From Ferribacterium limneticum (lineage in GTDB: Bacteria > Pseudomonadota > Gammaproteobacteria > Burkholderiales > Rhodocyclaceae): 64,000 nucleotides of DNA. Below, one piece after another: positions 51,079-61,144 of the stretch. Where the stretch lies: positions 286,001 through 350,000 of the forward strand of contig NZ_CP075191.1 in the NCBI RefSeq assembly GCF_020510625.1. Reading direction: 5' to 3'. The notes below the pieces were generated by a model that was not told where the DNA came from, ran no database searches, and was given only the letters and a program-made list of their open reading frames with translations. Both the position numbers and the translations under genes were made by a program. Numbering within the stretch: the first letter of the stretch is position 1; every line of letters begins with the position of its first letter.

Positions 51079-51987
51079 TTATACCCTCGGCTCCGCGCCG
51101 GCCTGCGGCGCTGCGGCGCAGAGCGCCTCGACAGCCGGGTGGCGGATCCGTCGTTCGCTGGAGATGGCATAAATCTGTTCGCTGACGCCGGCCATGGCGC
51201 CCAGCGGCTGGGCATCGAGCTGTGAGGCAATCTGTTCGGCCAGGCCGAGCGGCGCGGGGAAAATCCCCAGGCCGCCGCGGCCGAAGGTGTTGAGCAAGGC
51301 GCTGTCTTCGAATTCGCCGACGATCTTCGGGCGAATATTGCTGTGCTCCAGCCAGCGATCAATCCGGCCGCGCAGGGCATTGTGGCGAGTCGGCAGCAGC
51401 ATCGGCGCACCGTCGAGGCTGTTGGGAAAACCATGTGCGTAACGCTCGACCAGGGCTGGCGCGGCGAACAGCCCGGTGGCAAATTCACCCAGCCGGGTGC
51501 TGAATACCTTCAGGTTGCCACCAACCGGCGCGGCACGGTCGGTCAGCACGACATCGAGACGGTGCAGGGCGAGTTCGGCCAACAATGTTTCGAATTCGCC
51601 TTCGTCGCAAATCAAACGAACATCGGCCGGCATGTCGGTGACCGTAGACAACAGTCGGTAGGCGAGCAGCTTGGGAATGCCGTCGGAAATGCCAGCACGC
51701 AGGCGAAGTGTGGACTCGCTATTGCTATGCTCGACGGCATCAACCAGCGCGTCGCCGAGCTGGAAGATCTGGTCAGCGTAGCCAAGCGCCACGCGTCCTA
51801 CCTCGCTCAATACCAGGCCGCGTCCCTGACTGTTGAACAGGGCCTTGCCCAGGTGGCGTTCAAGCAGGGAAAGCTGACCACTGATCGTCTGAACGGCAAC
51901 GCCGAGCCGTTCTGCCGCCCGGGTGATGCTACCTTCCTGGGCGACGACCCAGAAGTAATGGAGGTGCTTGTAGTTGAGTGGGGTCAT
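51079..51987 (-). CDS. LysR-family transcriptional regulator, NhaR-like
   Basis: The 302-aa regulator starts with a winged helix ([60 protein letters not shown]) that closely follows NhaR. The effector domain has [19 protein letters not shown] and [19 protein letters not shown]. NhaR-type proteins respond to sodium or related stress. No nhaA is nearby, so the target is unknown. Another ATG at 51996 adds three residues. It ends at the dacA upstream region, 35 bp from the dacA start codon, same strand. Confidence 0.85.
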   Translation of the reverse strand: MTPLNYKHLHYFWVVAQEGSITRAAERLGVAVQTISGQLSLLERHLGKALFNSQGRGLVLSEVGRVALGYADQIFQLGDALVDAVEHSNSESTLRLRAGISDGIPKLLAYRLLSTVTDMPADVRLICDEGEFETLLAELALHRLDVVLTDRAAPVGGNLKVFSTRLGEFATGLFAAPALVERYAHGFPNSLDGAPMLLPTRHNALRGRIDRWLEHSNIRPKIVGEFEDSALLNTFGRGGLGIFPAPLGLAEQIASQLDAQPLGAMAGVSEQIYAISSERRIRHPAVEALCAAAPQAGAEPRV

Positions 51988-52090
51988 AAAGTTCATCAGG
52001 AAAAATCGAAGGGATAATCAATTTTGCTCCTGTTTTTGTAATTTGTGCAATGCAATACCATCGGCCCGTTTCTCTTTTGAGGAGTTCGAC

Positions 52091-52969
52091 ATGAAACGCA
52101 TCATCCTGTTTCTCGCCACCAACCTGGCGGTCATGCTGGTTCTCAGCGTGGCGACCAGCCTGCTGGGCGTTAATAAATTCCTGACAGCCAATGGCTTGAA
52201 TATCGGCATGCTATTCGTCTTTGCCGCAGTAATCGGTTTCGGCGGCGCTTTCATTTCGCTGCTGATGTCCAAGACCATGGCCAAGTGGAGCACGGGCGCC
52301 CGGGTCATCGAGTCGCCAAGTACCTCCACCGAAATGTGGCTGGTCGATACCGTGGCCAAGCTGGCCAAGCGTGCCAACCTGCCGATGCCGGAAGTGGCCA
52401 TCTATGACGGTGAGCCGAATGCCTTCGCGACCGGCGCGACCAAGAACAAGTCGCTGGTTGCCGTCTCGACCGGCCTGCTGCAGAGCATGACGCGTGACGA
52501 AGCCGAAGCTGTGCTGGCCCACGAAGTCGCCCACATTGCCAACGGCGACATGGTGACGCTGACCCTGATCCAGGGCGTGGTGAATACCTTCGTCGTTTTC
52601 CTGTCGCGCATCGTCGGCTACGTGGTTGATGGCTTCCTGCGCCGTGGCGACAGCGAAAACAGCGGCCCGGGCATCGGCTACATGGTGACCAGCATGATCT
52701 GCGAAGTGGTCTTCGGCCTGCTCGCTAGCATCATCGTCGCCTGGTTCTCGCGTCAGCGTGAATTCCGCGCCGATGCCGGTGCGGCTGGCCTGATGGGTTC
52801 GCCGGTGCCGATGCAGAACGCGCTGCGCCGCCTGGGCAACCTGCACACCGAACCCTTGCCGCAGAACATGGCGGCCTCGGGCATTGCCGGTGGCAAGGGC
52901 GGCTTCATGGCGCTGTTTTCCACCCATCCGCCGCTCGAAGAACGCATTGCCGCCTTGGGAGGTCGTTGA
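52091..52969 (+). CDS. htpX: Membrane zinc metalloprotease HtpX
   Basis: The 292-aa protein has N-terminal helices ([40 protein letters not shown]) and the zinc site [20 protein letters not shown], an HExxH motif near residue 140. The third ligand lies in [17 protein letters not shown], and the ending is [16 protein letters not shown]. It degrades misfolded membrane proteins with FtsH. The ATG at 52091 has GAGGAGTTCGAC upstream. It is divergent from the LysR gene, about 100 bp apart. Confidence 0.96.
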   Translation: MKRIILFLATNLAVMLVLSVATSLLGVNKFLTANGLNIGMLFVFAAVIGFGGAFISLLMSKTMAKWSTGARVIESPSTSTEMWLVDTVAKLAKRANLPMPEVAIYDGEPNAFATGATKNKSLVAVSTGLLQSMTRDEAEAVLAHEVAHIANGDMVTLTLIQGVVNTFVVFLSRIVGYVVDGFLRRGDSENSGPGIGYMVTSMICEVVFGLLASIIVAWFSRQREFRADAGAAGLMGSPVPMQNALRRLGNLHTEPLPQNMAASGIAGGKGGFMALFSTHPPLEERIAALGGR

Positions 52970-53004
52970 TCGCAGCCATTCGTGGCACGCGGTTTGCTAA
53001 TTCG

Positions 53005-54249
53005 ATGTTTATGATGCAACGCAAAAAACTGTTGATTCTCCTGCTGGGCATGAGCGCGATGCTGGTCGTCGCGCAGCCCGAATATGATTTGCCGAAGCTC
53101 GAGGCGCTGGCCATGGAGTCCAGTCGTTCCGTGCTGGCAGCCCGTGAGCAGATTACGGCGGCCCGCTATGCCGTTGAAAGTGCGGGCGCCTTTCCCAACC
53201 CGGAACTGGAATATCTTGGCGGCACCGTACGTTCCCGCGGGGTGGGCGGCAATCTTGGCGATGCACGAAGCGTTGCGCTGACTCAGCCTCTGGACATGCC
53301 GTGGCGCCGTTCCTCCCGGATTGGCGCGGCCGAGGCGGGGCTGGCGGCGACCAGTGCGGCCGTGCGTGCCTTCGAGGCTGATTCGCTGGCCCGTCTTCGT
53401 CTGCGCTATTTCGAAGTTTTGCGCCGCGATGCCGAGCTGAAGAATGCCCGTGAAGACATGAGCTTGATGGAGAGTGTGCGCTCACGTATCGCCCTGCGGG
53501 TCGAAACCGGCGAAGCACCGCGCTTCGAGTTGATCAAGGCCGATGCCGAAGCCCTCAACGCCCAGAAAACCGCTCAGGCTGCGGGATTCCGGGTTGAGCA
53601 GGCGCGTTTTCTGCTGCGCCAGGCTGTCGGCGCCGCCTTGCCGGCTGACTTCGGCTTGCAGGGGCGCCTGCGTGACGTGCCGGAAGTGCCGCCGCTGGAT
53701 GGGCTGCGCAAGCAGCTGAGCGAAACGAGCCCGGATTTGGCGCGGGTACGCGCCGAAATGGTGCGTGCGCAGCACCAGCTTGATCTTGAAAAACGTCAGC
53801 GCTGGCCTAGCGTCGCGTTGAAAGCCAGCATGGATGAGGATCCGGAAACACGGGCCTCGAAAGTTGGCGTGGTTGTCTCGATACCCTTGTGGGACCGGCG
53901 TAGCGGCCCGGTCGGCGAAGCGGCGGCCCAATTGTCTCGGGCGCGCCACGAACTCGCGGCGCAGGAGTTTTCGCTGGCCCAGCAACTCGATGTCGCGGTC
54001 CAGCAATATGAAATTGCCCAGTCGCAGGTGACGGCGCTGGAGGGCGGCATCGTCCGGCAGGCCGAGGCGGCGCTGAAGGTTTCCGAGGCAGCTTATCGCT
54101 TTGGCGAACGCGGCTTTCTCGAAGTGCTCGATGCGCAACGGGTTTTCCGTGCGGCTCGTGCCGAATTGATTGCGGCGCGCTATGAACTGGCAGCGGCGTG
54201 GGTAGAAATTGAAAGATTGCGGGCGATTCCCGGAGAAACAAGAAAATGA
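53005..54249 (+). CDS. TolC-family outer-membrane factor of metal RND efflux
   Basis: The 414-aa protein has a signal peptide (KKLLILLLGMSAMLVVAQ) and two repeats of the outer-membrane efflux fold, rich in long helices with SAGAFPNPELEYLGGTVRSR, then LDMPWRRSSRIGAAEAGLAA. The second repeat has RWPSVALKASMDEDPETRAS and SVPLWDRR-like VVSIPLWDRRSGPVGEAAAQ. It corresponds to CzcC. The start is uncertain among ATGs at 53005, 53011 and 53014. It begins the efflux operon and overlaps the adaptor gene by four bases. Confidence 0.88.
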   Translation: MFMMQRKKLLILLLGMSAMLVVAQPEYDLPKLEALAMESSRSVLAAREQITAARYAVESAGAFPNPELEYLGGTVRSRGVGGNLGDARSVALTQPLDMPWRRSSRIGAAEAGLAATSAAVRAFEADSLARLRLRYFEVLRRDAELKNAREDMSLMESVRSRIALRVETGEAPRFELIKADAEALNAQKTAQAAGFRVEQARFLLRQAVGAALPADFGLQGRLRDVPEVPPLDGLRKQLSETSPDLARVRAEMVRAQHQLDLEKRQRWPSVALKASMDEDPETRASKVGVVVSIPLWDRRSGPVGEAAAQLSRARHELAAQEFSLAQQLDVAVQQYEIAQSQVTALEGGIVRQAEAALKVSEAAYRFGERGFLEVLDAQRVFRAARAELIAARYELAAAWVEIERLRAIPGETRK

Positions 54250-55385
54250 AAAAAGCCCTGATTCTGGCTTTGTCCGCAGCACTTTTACTGGGCTGCAACA
54301 AGGATAACAACCCGGCCGCCGCTCGGCAGGCGCAGGACCCGACCATCGTTCAGCCGTCTCCGGAATTGCTGGCGCAGCTGAAACTGGCTGATCTCGAAAG
54401 GAGGGCGGTGGCTGAAACCCTGCGTGTGGCGGGGCGGATCGATTTCGACGAGCAGCGGCTGGCGCGCATCGGCGCCACGGTGACCGGTCGCGTCACCGAG
54501 ATTGATGCCCTGCTCGGGCAAAGCGTCAAAAAGGGTGAAGTCCTGGCCCGCCTGAACAGCAGCGAATTGTCCAGCCAGCAGCTGGCCTATCTGAAAGCCC
54601 GGGCTCAGCTTGAACTGAACCGCCGCAACGCCGAGCGGGCCAAGGCCTTGTTCGATGCCGATGTGATCGGTGCTGCCGAGTTGCAACGGCGGGAAAGCGA
54701 GTTCCAGATTTCCGTGGCCGAATCCCGCGCTGCTGCCGACCAGCTTCAGTTGCTCGGCGTCAGCCGGGCCGCCATTGATCGTCTCGGCAAGCAGGGGGCG
54801 GTGGATTCCGTGACCCCGGTGACGGCAACAATGGATGGCGTGGTGGTCGAACGCAAGCTGGCCCAGGGACAGGTGGTGCAGCCAGCGGACGCTCTGTTCG
54901 TCGTTGCCGATCTATCGCGCCTGTGGGCCGTGGCCGAGGTGCCGGAGCAGCAGGTCAGCCAGGTCAAGACCGGGCAGACCGTCAGTATCGAAGTTCCAGC
55001 ACTGGGCAATGAGAAACTCGCCGGCAAACTGATTTTTGTTGGGCAGACGATTGATCCGGAAACGCGCACGGTGCTCGTGCGCACTGAGCTGGATAATCGC
55101 GAGGGACGTCTCAAGCCGGCGATGCTGGCCTCCATGCTGATCGAGGCCAAGCCGGTGGAACGCCTGGTCGTGCCGGCCAGCGCCGTCGTCCGTGAAAATG
55201 ATGAGGATCACGTATTTGTGGCCGAGGGCGATGGGGTTTTTCGTTTGCTCAAGGTCAAGCTCGGGCCGGAGCAGGGTGGCGTTCGGGTGCTGTTTTCAGG
55301 GCTCAAGGGCGGGGAGAAGCTGGTCGTCGACGGCGCTTTTCACCTGAACAATGAGCGTAATCGCAAGGAAATGGAGGGGTCGTGA
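54246..55385 (+). CDS. RND efflux periplasmic adaptor (CzcB/HlyD family) lipoprotein
   Basis: The 379-aa adaptor has a lipobox ALLLGCNKDN at residues 12-17. It has the barrel-sandwich part RIGATVTGRVTEIDALLGQS, a helical hairpin with LAYLKARAQLELNRRNAERA, the second lipoyl half VTPVTATMDGVVVERKLAQG, and a beta-barrel with VSIEVPALGNEKLAGKLIFV. It links the pump and the outer-membrane factor. No histidine-rich metal-binding N-terminus is present. Four-base overlaps tie it to both neighbours. Confidence 0.92.
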   Translation: MKKALILALSAALLLGCNKDNNPAAARQAQDPTIVQPSPELLAQLKLADLERRAVAETLRVAGRIDFDEQRLARIGATVTGRVTEIDALLGQSVKKGEVLARLNSSELSSQQLAYLKARAQLELNRRNAERAKALFDADVIGAAELQRRESEFQISVAESRAAADQLQLLGVSRAAIDRLGKQGAVDSVTPVTATMDGVVVERKLAQGQVVQPADALFVVADLSRLWAVAEVPEQQVSQVKTGQTVSIEVPALGNEKLAGKLIFVGQTIDPETRTVLVRTELDNREGRLKPAMLASMLIEAKPVERLVVPASAVVRENDEDHVFVAEGDGVFRLLKVKLGPEQGGVRVLFSGLKGGEKLVVDGAFHLNNERNRKEMEGS

Positions 55386-58300
55386 TCGAATCTCTCGTCC
55401 GTGGTGCGCTCAAGCAGCGCCTGGTCGTCGCGGTCATCGCGACGGTTCTCTTTTTCTTCGGGCTGGATGCAGCGCGCAAACTGTCGGTCGATGCCTTTCC
55501 CGACGTAACCAACGTCCAGGTTCAAATCGCGACCGAGGCCACTGGCCGTTCGCCGGAAGAGGTCGAACGCTTTGCCACCGTGCCGCTGGAGGTCGCGATG
55601 ACCGGCCTGCCCGGGCTGGAAGAAATGCGCTCGCTGAACAAGCCCGGCCTGTCGCTGATCACGCTGGTTTTCAACGACAAGACCAACGTCTATTTCGCCC
55701 GCCAACTGGTCATGGAGCGCCTGCTCGAAGTCGGTTCGCGTCTGCCTGTCGGCATTACGCCGATTCTTGGGCCGGTGTCGACCGGTCTCGGCGAGGTTTA
55801 TCAATACACGCTGGAACGGCCTGATGATGGCGACCGGACGCTGAGTGAAGAAGAGTTGATGAAGCGTCGCGTCGCCCAAGACTGGGTGGTGCGCCCCTTG
55901 CTGCGCTCGATTCCGGGGGTTGCCGAAATCAATTCGCAGGGTGGATTTGCCAAGCAGTATCAGGTGCTGGTCAATCCCGACAAGCTGCGCCATTTCGGGC
56001 TCAGTGTGGCTGACGTCTATCAGGCGGTTGGCCGCAACAACGCCAACGCCGGCGGCGGCGTCCTGCCGCAATACGCCGAGCAATACCTGATTCGCGGCGT
56101 CGGCCTGATCCGCGACCTGGAGGATTTGCGCGCCATCGTGCTCAAGGAAAAGGACGGCGTGCCGGTCTATGTGCGCGATGTGGCCGAGGTGCAGATCGGC
56201 CATGAGGTTCGCCAAGGCGCCGTGATCAAGAACGGGACGACCGAGGCGGTCGGCGGCGTGGTCATGATGATCGCCGGCGGCAACGCCAAGGAAGTGGTCA
56301 GCCGGGTCAAGGCGCGGGTCGAGGAGATCAACCGCAAGGGCATGCTGCCCGACGGCCTGAAGATCGCGCCGTATTACGACCGTTCGGAACTGGTCGATGC
56401 GGCGCTGTGGACGGTGACCAAGGTGCTGCTTGAGGGCGTCGCGCTGGTTGTCGTCGTGCTCTTCCTGTTCCTTGGTGACGTGCGTTCCTCGTTGATCGTG
56501 GTCGGTACGCTGGTACTGACGCCGCTGCTGACTTTCATGGCGATGAACAAGCTGGGCATTTCGGCCAACCTGATGTCGCTCGGCGGTTTGGCGATCGCCA
56601 TCGGCCTGATGGTCGACGGCTCGGTGGTCGTCGTCGAAAACGCCTACCTGCAACTCGGGCGCCATGCCAAGAGCGGAGAGAGCCAGTTGCGGGTGATCCT
56701 GCGCGCCGTGGTCGAAGTCGCGACGCCGGTCATCTTCGGCGTTGGCATCATCATTCTCGTCTTCCTGCCGCTGATGACCTTGCAGGGCATGGAGGGCAAG
56801 ATGTTCGCCCCGCTGGCCTACACCATCGCCATCGCGCTGGCCATTTCGCTGATTCTGTCGATGACGCTGACGCCGGTGATGTCGACCTACCTGCTCAAGC
56901 CGCCGGCCCACGATGGTGATCACGACACCAAGCTGATCGCCGCCATGAAGCGCCGCTACCTCAAGATGCTGCACTGGGCGCTGGGCAATGAGCGCAAGAC
57001 GGTGATCCTGGCCGTTGGCGCCTTCATCCTGACCATCGGCACGCTGCCTTTCCTTGGCACTGCCTTTATTCCGGAAATGAAGGAAGGCTCGGTCGTGCCG
57101 GGTATCAACCGGGTGCCCAACATCTCGCTCGACGAGTCGATCAAGATGGAAATGGAGGCCATGCGTCTGGTCATGCAGGTGCCGGGCGTCAAGTCGGCGG
57201 TGTCCGGCGTTGGTCGCGGCGAATCGCCGGCCGACCCGCAGGGGCCGAATGAATCGACGCCGATCGTCAGCCTGAAGCCGCGCAGCGAGTGGCCATCCGG
57301 CTGGACGCAGGAGGATATTCAGGATGCCATGCGCGAGAAGCTGAAGGTCTTGCCGGGCGTGCAGGTGGTCATGGCCCAGCCGATTTCCGACCGCGTCGAT
57401 GAAATGGTCACCGGCGTGCGCTCCGACATCGCGGTCAAGGTTTTTGGCGACGATCTCGATCAGTTGAAGAAGATTGCCGGGCAAATCGGCAAGGTCGCCC
57501 AGGCCTTGCAGGGCGCGCAGGATTTGCGCATCGAGCGGATCAGCGGCCAGCAGTACTTGTCGATCGAAGTGGATCGTCAGGCCATTGCCCGCCTCGGGAT
57601 TAACGTTTCGGATGTCAATGATCTGCTGGAAACGGCCGTCGGTGGCAAGGTGGCGACCGAGATTTTCGAGGGCGAACGCCGCTTCCCGGGCGTGGTTCGC
57701 TTGCCCGAGCGTTTCCGCAATAACGTCGAGGCAATTTCCAACATCCTGATTACTTCGCCCAATGGTGCGCGGGCACGACTGGCCGATGTGGCCAAAATCA
57801 GTGTCATGGACGGCCCGGCACAGATTTCGCGCGAGTTGGGCAAGCGACGCATCGTCGTCGGCGTGAACGTCAAGGATCGCGACCTCGGCAGTTTCGTCGC
57901 CGAGTTGCAGCAGAAGGTGGACGGTCAGATCAAGTTGCCGGACGGCTATTACCTGGAGTGGGGCGGTCAGTTCCAGAACATGGAGCGGGCGCTCGGTCAC
58001 CTGAAGATCATCATCCCGATCACCATCGCGGCGATTTTCTTCCTGCTCTTCCTGCTCTTCAATTCGCTGCGCTTCGCCACGCTGATCATTACCGTGCTGC
58101 CATTTGCCTCCATCGGCGGCATCATCGGCCTGTTCGTCAGCGGCGAATATCTGTCCGTGCCAGCCTCGGTGGGCTTCATTGCGCTGTGGGGCATCGCCGT
58201 GCTCAACGGCGTCGTTCTGGTGTCCTACATCCGCGGTCTGCGCGACCAGGGGCGCAGTGTGCGCGATGCGGTGGTCGAAGGCGCCACGCTGCGTTTCCGG

Positions 58301-58492
58301 CCGGTGATGATGACCGCGACGGTGGCCATGCTCGGCCTGATTCCCTTCCTGTTCTCCAGTGGGCCGGGCTCCGAGGTGCAGCGTCCGTTGGCCATTGTGG
58401 TCATTGGCGGCCTGATTACCTGCACCCTGCTGACGCTGCTGGTTTTACCCACGATTTACCGCTGGTTTGACGAAGACGAGGTTGAAGCATGA
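55382..58492 (+). CDS. Heavy-metal RND efflux pump (CzcA/CusA family)
   Basis: The 1036-aa pump has twelve membrane helices and two large periplasmic loops. It begins MIESLVRGALKQRLVVAVIA and shows DAFPDVTNVQVQIATEATGR. The helix-IV metal-proton site is IAIGLMVDGSVVVVENAYLQ near residue 405, as in HME-RND pumps. SMTLTPVMSTYLLKPPAHD and GIAVLNGVVLVSYIRGLRDQ near 950 complete the pattern. The substrate class (Zn/Co/Ni/Cd against Cu/Ag) is not decided by what is visible: the helix IV motif differs from both classical CzcA and CusA strings, and no methionine-triplet site could be checked. Confidence 0.93.
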   Translation: MIESLVRGALKQRLVVAVIATVLFFFGLDAARKLSVDAFPDVTNVQVQIATEATGRSPEEVERFATVPLEVAMTGLPGLEEMRSLNKPGLSLITLVFNDKTNVYFARQLVMERLLEVGSRLPVGITPILGPVSTGLGEVYQYTLERPDDGDRTLSEEELMKRRVAQDWVVRPLLRSIPGVAEINSQGGFAKQYQVLVNPDKLRHFGLSVADVYQAVGRNNANAGGGVLPQYAEQYLIRGVGLIRDLEDLRAIVLKEKDGVPVYVRDVAEVQIGHEVRQGAVIKNGTTEAVGGVVMMIAGGNAKEVVSRVKARVEEINRKGMLPDGLKIAPYYDRSELVDAALWTVTKVLLEGVALVVVVLFLFLGDVRSSLIVVGTLVLTPLLTFMAMNKLGISANLMSLGGLAIAIGLMVDGSVVVVENAYLQLGRHAKSGESQLRVILRAVVEVATPVIFGVGIIILVFLPLMTLQGMEGKMFAPLAYTIAIALAISLILSMTLTPVMSTYLLKPPAHDGDHDTKLIAAMKRRYLKMLHWALGNERKTVILAVGAFILTIGTLPFLGTAFIPEMKEGSVVPGINRVPNISLDESIKMEMEAMRLVMQVPGVKSAVSGVGRGESPADPQGPNESTPIVSLKPRSEWPSGWTQEDIQDAMREKLKVLPGVQVVMAQPISDRVDEMVTGVRSDIAVKVFGDDLDQLKKIAGQIGKVAQALQGAQDLRIERISGQQYLSIEVDRQAIARLGINVSDVNDLLETAVGGKVATEIFEGERRFPGVVRLPERFRNNVEAISNILITSPNGARARLADVAKISVMDGPAQISRELGKRRIVVGVNVKDRDLGSFVAELQQKVDGQIKLPDGYYLEWGGQFQNMERALGHLKIIIPITIAAIFFLLFLLFNSLRFATLIITVLPFASIGGIIGLFVSGEYLSVPASVGFIALWGIAVLNGVVLVSYIRGLRDQGRSVRDAVVEGATLRFRPVMMTATVAMLGLIPFLFSSGPGSEVQRPLAIVVIGGLITCTLLTLLVLPTIYRWFDEDEVEA

Positions 58493-58827
58493 AAGAGATC
58501 AAGGCGGTCATTCGCCCCAATAAACTGGCGGTGTTGCGCGATGCGCTGGTGGCCTTGCCGGGCTTTCCCGGAATGACGGTGACCAAGGTTGAGGGCTGCA
58601 GCGCCCCCTCACGCCATGTGCCGGCGCGGACCAAAATCAAGGATGAGCTGACCGACTACACTTCCAAGGTGCGCGTCGAAATCGTCGCGCCCGACGAAGT
58701 GGCCGAGGCCGTCTTCATGCGCATTACTGAAGTGGCGCAGACCGGGCATTACGGTGACGGATTGGTCTGGATCACCGACGTCGAGAAGGTCGCTTTCATT
58801 TTCAAGACGACACCCGGGCCGGAGTAA
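58489..58827 (+). CDS. PII-like signalling protein of the RND efflux operon
   Basis: The 112-aa protein has the PII fold: MKEIKAVIRPNKLAVLRDAL, TKVEGCSAPSRHVPARTK in the T-loop region, RVEIVAPDEVAEAVFMRITE, and GHYGDGLVWITDVEKVAFIF with the B-loop GDG. The T-loop has no Tyr at the uridylylation position, and no amtB or glnA is nearby. It overlaps the CzcA gene by four bases. This matches a PII group (PII-NG) described beside metal efflux genes, thought to sense something other than nitrogen status. Confidence 0.88.
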   Translation: MKEIKAVIRPNKLAVLRDALVALPGFPGMTVTKVEGCSAPSRHVPARTKIKDELTDYTSKVRVEIVAPDEVAEAVFMRITEVAQTGHYGDGLVWITDVEKVAFIFKTTPGPE

Positions 58828-58946
58828 TTCCGAGAATGATCTATTACTTTAGTCAGATGTGGAGGATTTCACGGTAGGATTTGGCAGGTTTTCCTAGAAT
58901 TCGACTTGTTCAAATGCCCTGAAGGGCCAAGGTCGTTCGGAATTAC

Positions 58947-59867
58947 ATGGAAAATCTGCATATCCCCGGCATTGGCGCCGCCCTGATGTCGCCAGCAGAG
59001 CTGCAGGAAGGCATCGCCAGCCTGTCGCGCGGGGTCTATTTCAAGGAAGCCTCGTTCGAGATGATGCTCAGCATCCTGACCGAATCGGCCGCCCAAATGT
59101 CCGGGGTCGAGCGCGTCAGCATCTGGGCGCTGACTGACGATCATCACGAACTCAGTTGCCTTGACCTCTACGAACGTGCCTCCGGTCAGCATAGCAAGGG
59201 GACGAGTATCGATGCCGGGCGCTATCCCGCCTATTTTCGCGCCCTGCGGGCCGGTACGACCATTGTGGTCGACGATGCCTTGATGCATCCGTTGACGGCC
59301 GAATTTGCCACCGACTATTTGCCGCGCTACCAGGTGACGGCGATGCTCGATACCCCGATTCACATTCGAGGTGAATTGCAAGGTGTACTGTGTCTCGAAC
59401 AGGTTGCATCACGCCAGCCGTGGGCCTCGGCGCACCAGCTTTTTGCTCAGGCCGTGGCCAATCTGGTGACCCTGGCGCTGGTCGAATACGAGGCAGAAGA
59501 GGCGAAACGCGAGGCGCAAGTGGCCAGTGAGCGCCTGCGGGCAGTTTTCGATGCATCCAGGGACGCGCTTTTCCTGGCCGATGGCGATAGCGGCGAGATC
59601 CTTGATGTCAATCGCCAGGCCGAGGCTTTGCTTGGTCGGGCGCGCCATGAATTGCTTGGTCGGCATCAAGGCAGCCTGCATCCGCTCGAGCTCCAGAGAA
59701 CGATGCTCGGGGAGTTTCGCCAGATGCTTGATGGCCGCCAGCCCTGGGCTTTGGCGAGCCAGATTCAACATAGCGATGGGCGGACGGTGCCGGTCGAGAT
59801 TACCGCCGAGGTCGCCGACCTGAGCGATGGCCGGCGGCTCGCCTTGAGTATTTTTCGGCCAGTCTAG
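58947..59867 (+). CDS. GAF-PAS sensory protein without an output domain
   Basis: The 306-aa protein has a GAF domain at about residues 30-180 (FEMMLSILTESAAQMSGVER, TTIVVDDALMHPLTAEFATD, MLDTPIHIRGELQGVLCLEQ) and a PAS domain at about 190-300 (VFDASRDALFLADGDSGEIL, LLGRARHELLGRHQGSLHPL). It ends at the PAS domain with no kinase, GGDEF or helix-turn-helix output. It probably acts as an accessory sensor. The 119-bp upstream gap is AT-richer and should carry its promoter. Confidence 0.82.
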   Translation: MENLHIPGIGAALMSPAELQEGIASLSRGVYFKEASFEMMLSILTESAAQMSGVERVSIWALTDDHHELSCLDLYERASGQHSKGTSIDAGRYPAYFRALRAGTTIVVDDALMHPLTAEFATDYLPRYQVTAMLDTPIHIRGELQGVLCLEQVASRQPWASAHQLFAQAVANLVTLALVEYEAEEAKREAQVASERLRAVFDASRDALFLADGDSGEILDVNRQAEALLGRARHELLGRHQGSLHPLELQRTMLGEFRQMLDGRQPWALASQIQHSDGRTVPVEITAEVADLSDGRRLALSIFRPV

Positions 59868-60619
59868 GCAGCATCTACGGCAGCAATTGCCGTGGCCAGG
59901 GTGTGCAGAAGCGTCTCGATTTTTTCCCGGCACTCGGGTGAGTCCAGTTCGGCGGCATTCTGGCCCACGAGCTCGGTCAATTGCCGGGCCAGATGCATGA
60001 TGCCCCAGAGTTCCAGTTGTTCAGCCTGCTGGGCCAGTTTCATGGCTTCTGTGGTCAGCGCATAGGCGTCAGGCGGCAGTGCGGCCAGCGCATCGTGCAT
60101 CAACTCGATCTGCTCGCGAGACTCATCGACAAACAGGCGGTCCAGTACGGCCGAGCGTTCGGCGTTGTCGGGTGCCGATGCCGTTGATTCCAGGCGCATC
60201 GAGAAATGATGGGCGCGGTCGGCAAAAGCGTCGTGCTCCAGGCCGTCCGCTTCGGTCAGGCATTCGATGGCGCCGGTGATGGCGGCGATCAGGCGCGGCG
60301 ACGGGCTCGCATTTTCCAGGCGGTCGGCAGCGCTGGCCAGCGCCTCCCCCAATCGGAGGCAGTCGCTATCGGCCGTTTCAATGGCGATGGCGTAGAGGCT
60401 GAAGATGGCAGGCCGGATCTCTTCAGCGCCAGCACCGTGACGGTCTGACCACGCAGCCGTCAGGCGCTTTCCGGCAGCGACCCAGCGCTCATTCAGTTCC
60501 GCAGCGAAGCGTAACTGGCGGGGCTTGCTCACCCAGGGCAGGATGGCGGCAGTCGCTTCCAGTGTCGGAGCGAGCGCCGCCCGGGTTTCCTCGAGCTCTT
60601 CCTCGGGGATGTCCGCCAT
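59864..60619 (-). CDS. Conserved helical hypothetical protein
   Basis: The 251-aa protein is acidic and almost wholly helical, with no membrane segment or signal. Its phrases include ILPWVSKPRQLRFAAELNER, AIETADSDCLRLGEALASAA, ALAALPPDAYALTTEAMKLA and LWGIMHLARQLTELVGQNAA. The helix pattern is reminiscent of Hpt or chemotaxis-associated bundles, but no phosphorylatable histidine motif is convincing. It ends by overlapping the GAF-PAS gene tail by four bases in a convergent arrangement, which suggests a shared signalling context. Confidence 0.6.
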   Translation of the reverse strand: MADIPEEELEETRAALAPTLEATAAILPWVSKPRQLRFAAELNERWVAAGKRLTAAWSDRHGAGAEEIRPAIFSLYAIAIETADSDCLRLGEALASAADRLENASPSPRLIAAITGAIECLTEADGLEHDAFADRAHHFSMRLESTASAPDNAERSAVLDRLFVDESREQIELMHDALAALPPDAYALTTEAMKLAQQAEQLELWGIMHLARQLTELVGQNAAELDSPECREKIETLLHTLATAIAAVDAA

Positions 60620-60627
60620 GAGAATGC

Positions 60628-61104
60628 TTATTGAGCCGCCAGCTTGGCGAAGGCCGAAACGACTTCCGGCGGCGCCTGAACCAGTTCGATCAACACGCCT
60701 TCGCCGCCGATCGGGAATTCTTCATTGCCCTTCGGGTGCAGGAAGGTGATGTCAAAGCCAGCGGCGCCCTTGCGAATGCCGCCAGGCGCGAAACGCACGC
60801 CATTGGCCGACAGCCATTCGACGGCCTTCGGCAAATCATCGATCCACAGGCCGACGTGGTTGAGCGGCGTCGTATGTACAGCCGGCTTCTTTTCCGGATC
60901 CAGCGGCTGCATCAGGTCGACTTCCACCTTGAACGGGCCGCTGCCCATGGCACAGATGTCTTCGTCGACGTTCTCGCGTTCGGAAACGAAGGTGCTGGTG
61001 ATTTCCAGGCCGAATTTCTCGACCCACAGCGTGCGCAATTTTTCCTTGGAGGGGCCGCCGATGGCGATTTGCTGGATGCCGAGAACCTTGAACGGACGTG
61101 TCAT
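60628..61104 (-). CDS. VOC (glyoxalase-fold) family protein
   Basis: The 158-aa protein has paired beta-alpha-beta modules. The first is [20 protein letters not shown], with [12 protein letters not shown] following. The second is [20 protein letters not shown], with [12 protein letters not shown] following, and it ends with [17 protein letters not shown]. The metal-ligand glutamate in LIELVQA and the histidine in NHVGLWI are present. The first strand has Gln where His is usual. It may be a lyase, epimerase or dioxygenase-like protein acting on a small CoA or thiol ester. The start at 61104 trims an unsupported N-terminal run. Confidence 0.8.
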   Translation of the reverse strand: MTRPFKVLGIQQIAIGGPSKEKLRTLWVEKFGLEITSTFVSERENVDEDICAMGSGPFKVEVDLMQPLDPEKKPAVHTTPLNHVGLWIDDLPKAVEWLSANGVRFAPGGIRKGAAGFDITFLHPKGNEEFPIGGEGVLIELVQAPPEVVSAFAKLAAQ

Positions 61105-61144
61105 GACTGGATTCCTGTCTTGGGTTAGATAACGTAATCCATAA

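Noticed and set aside
55340..58000. An 886-codon open frame antisense to the CzcA-type pump
   Set aside because: It is rich in His, Arg, Asp and Gln with no domain, the usual by-product of high-GC coding DNA on the opposite strand.
58489..58827. GlnB/GlnK nitrogen regulator
   Set aside because: No amtB, glnA or glnD nearby, the T-loop tyrosine is missing, and it is coupled to the efflux pump gene.
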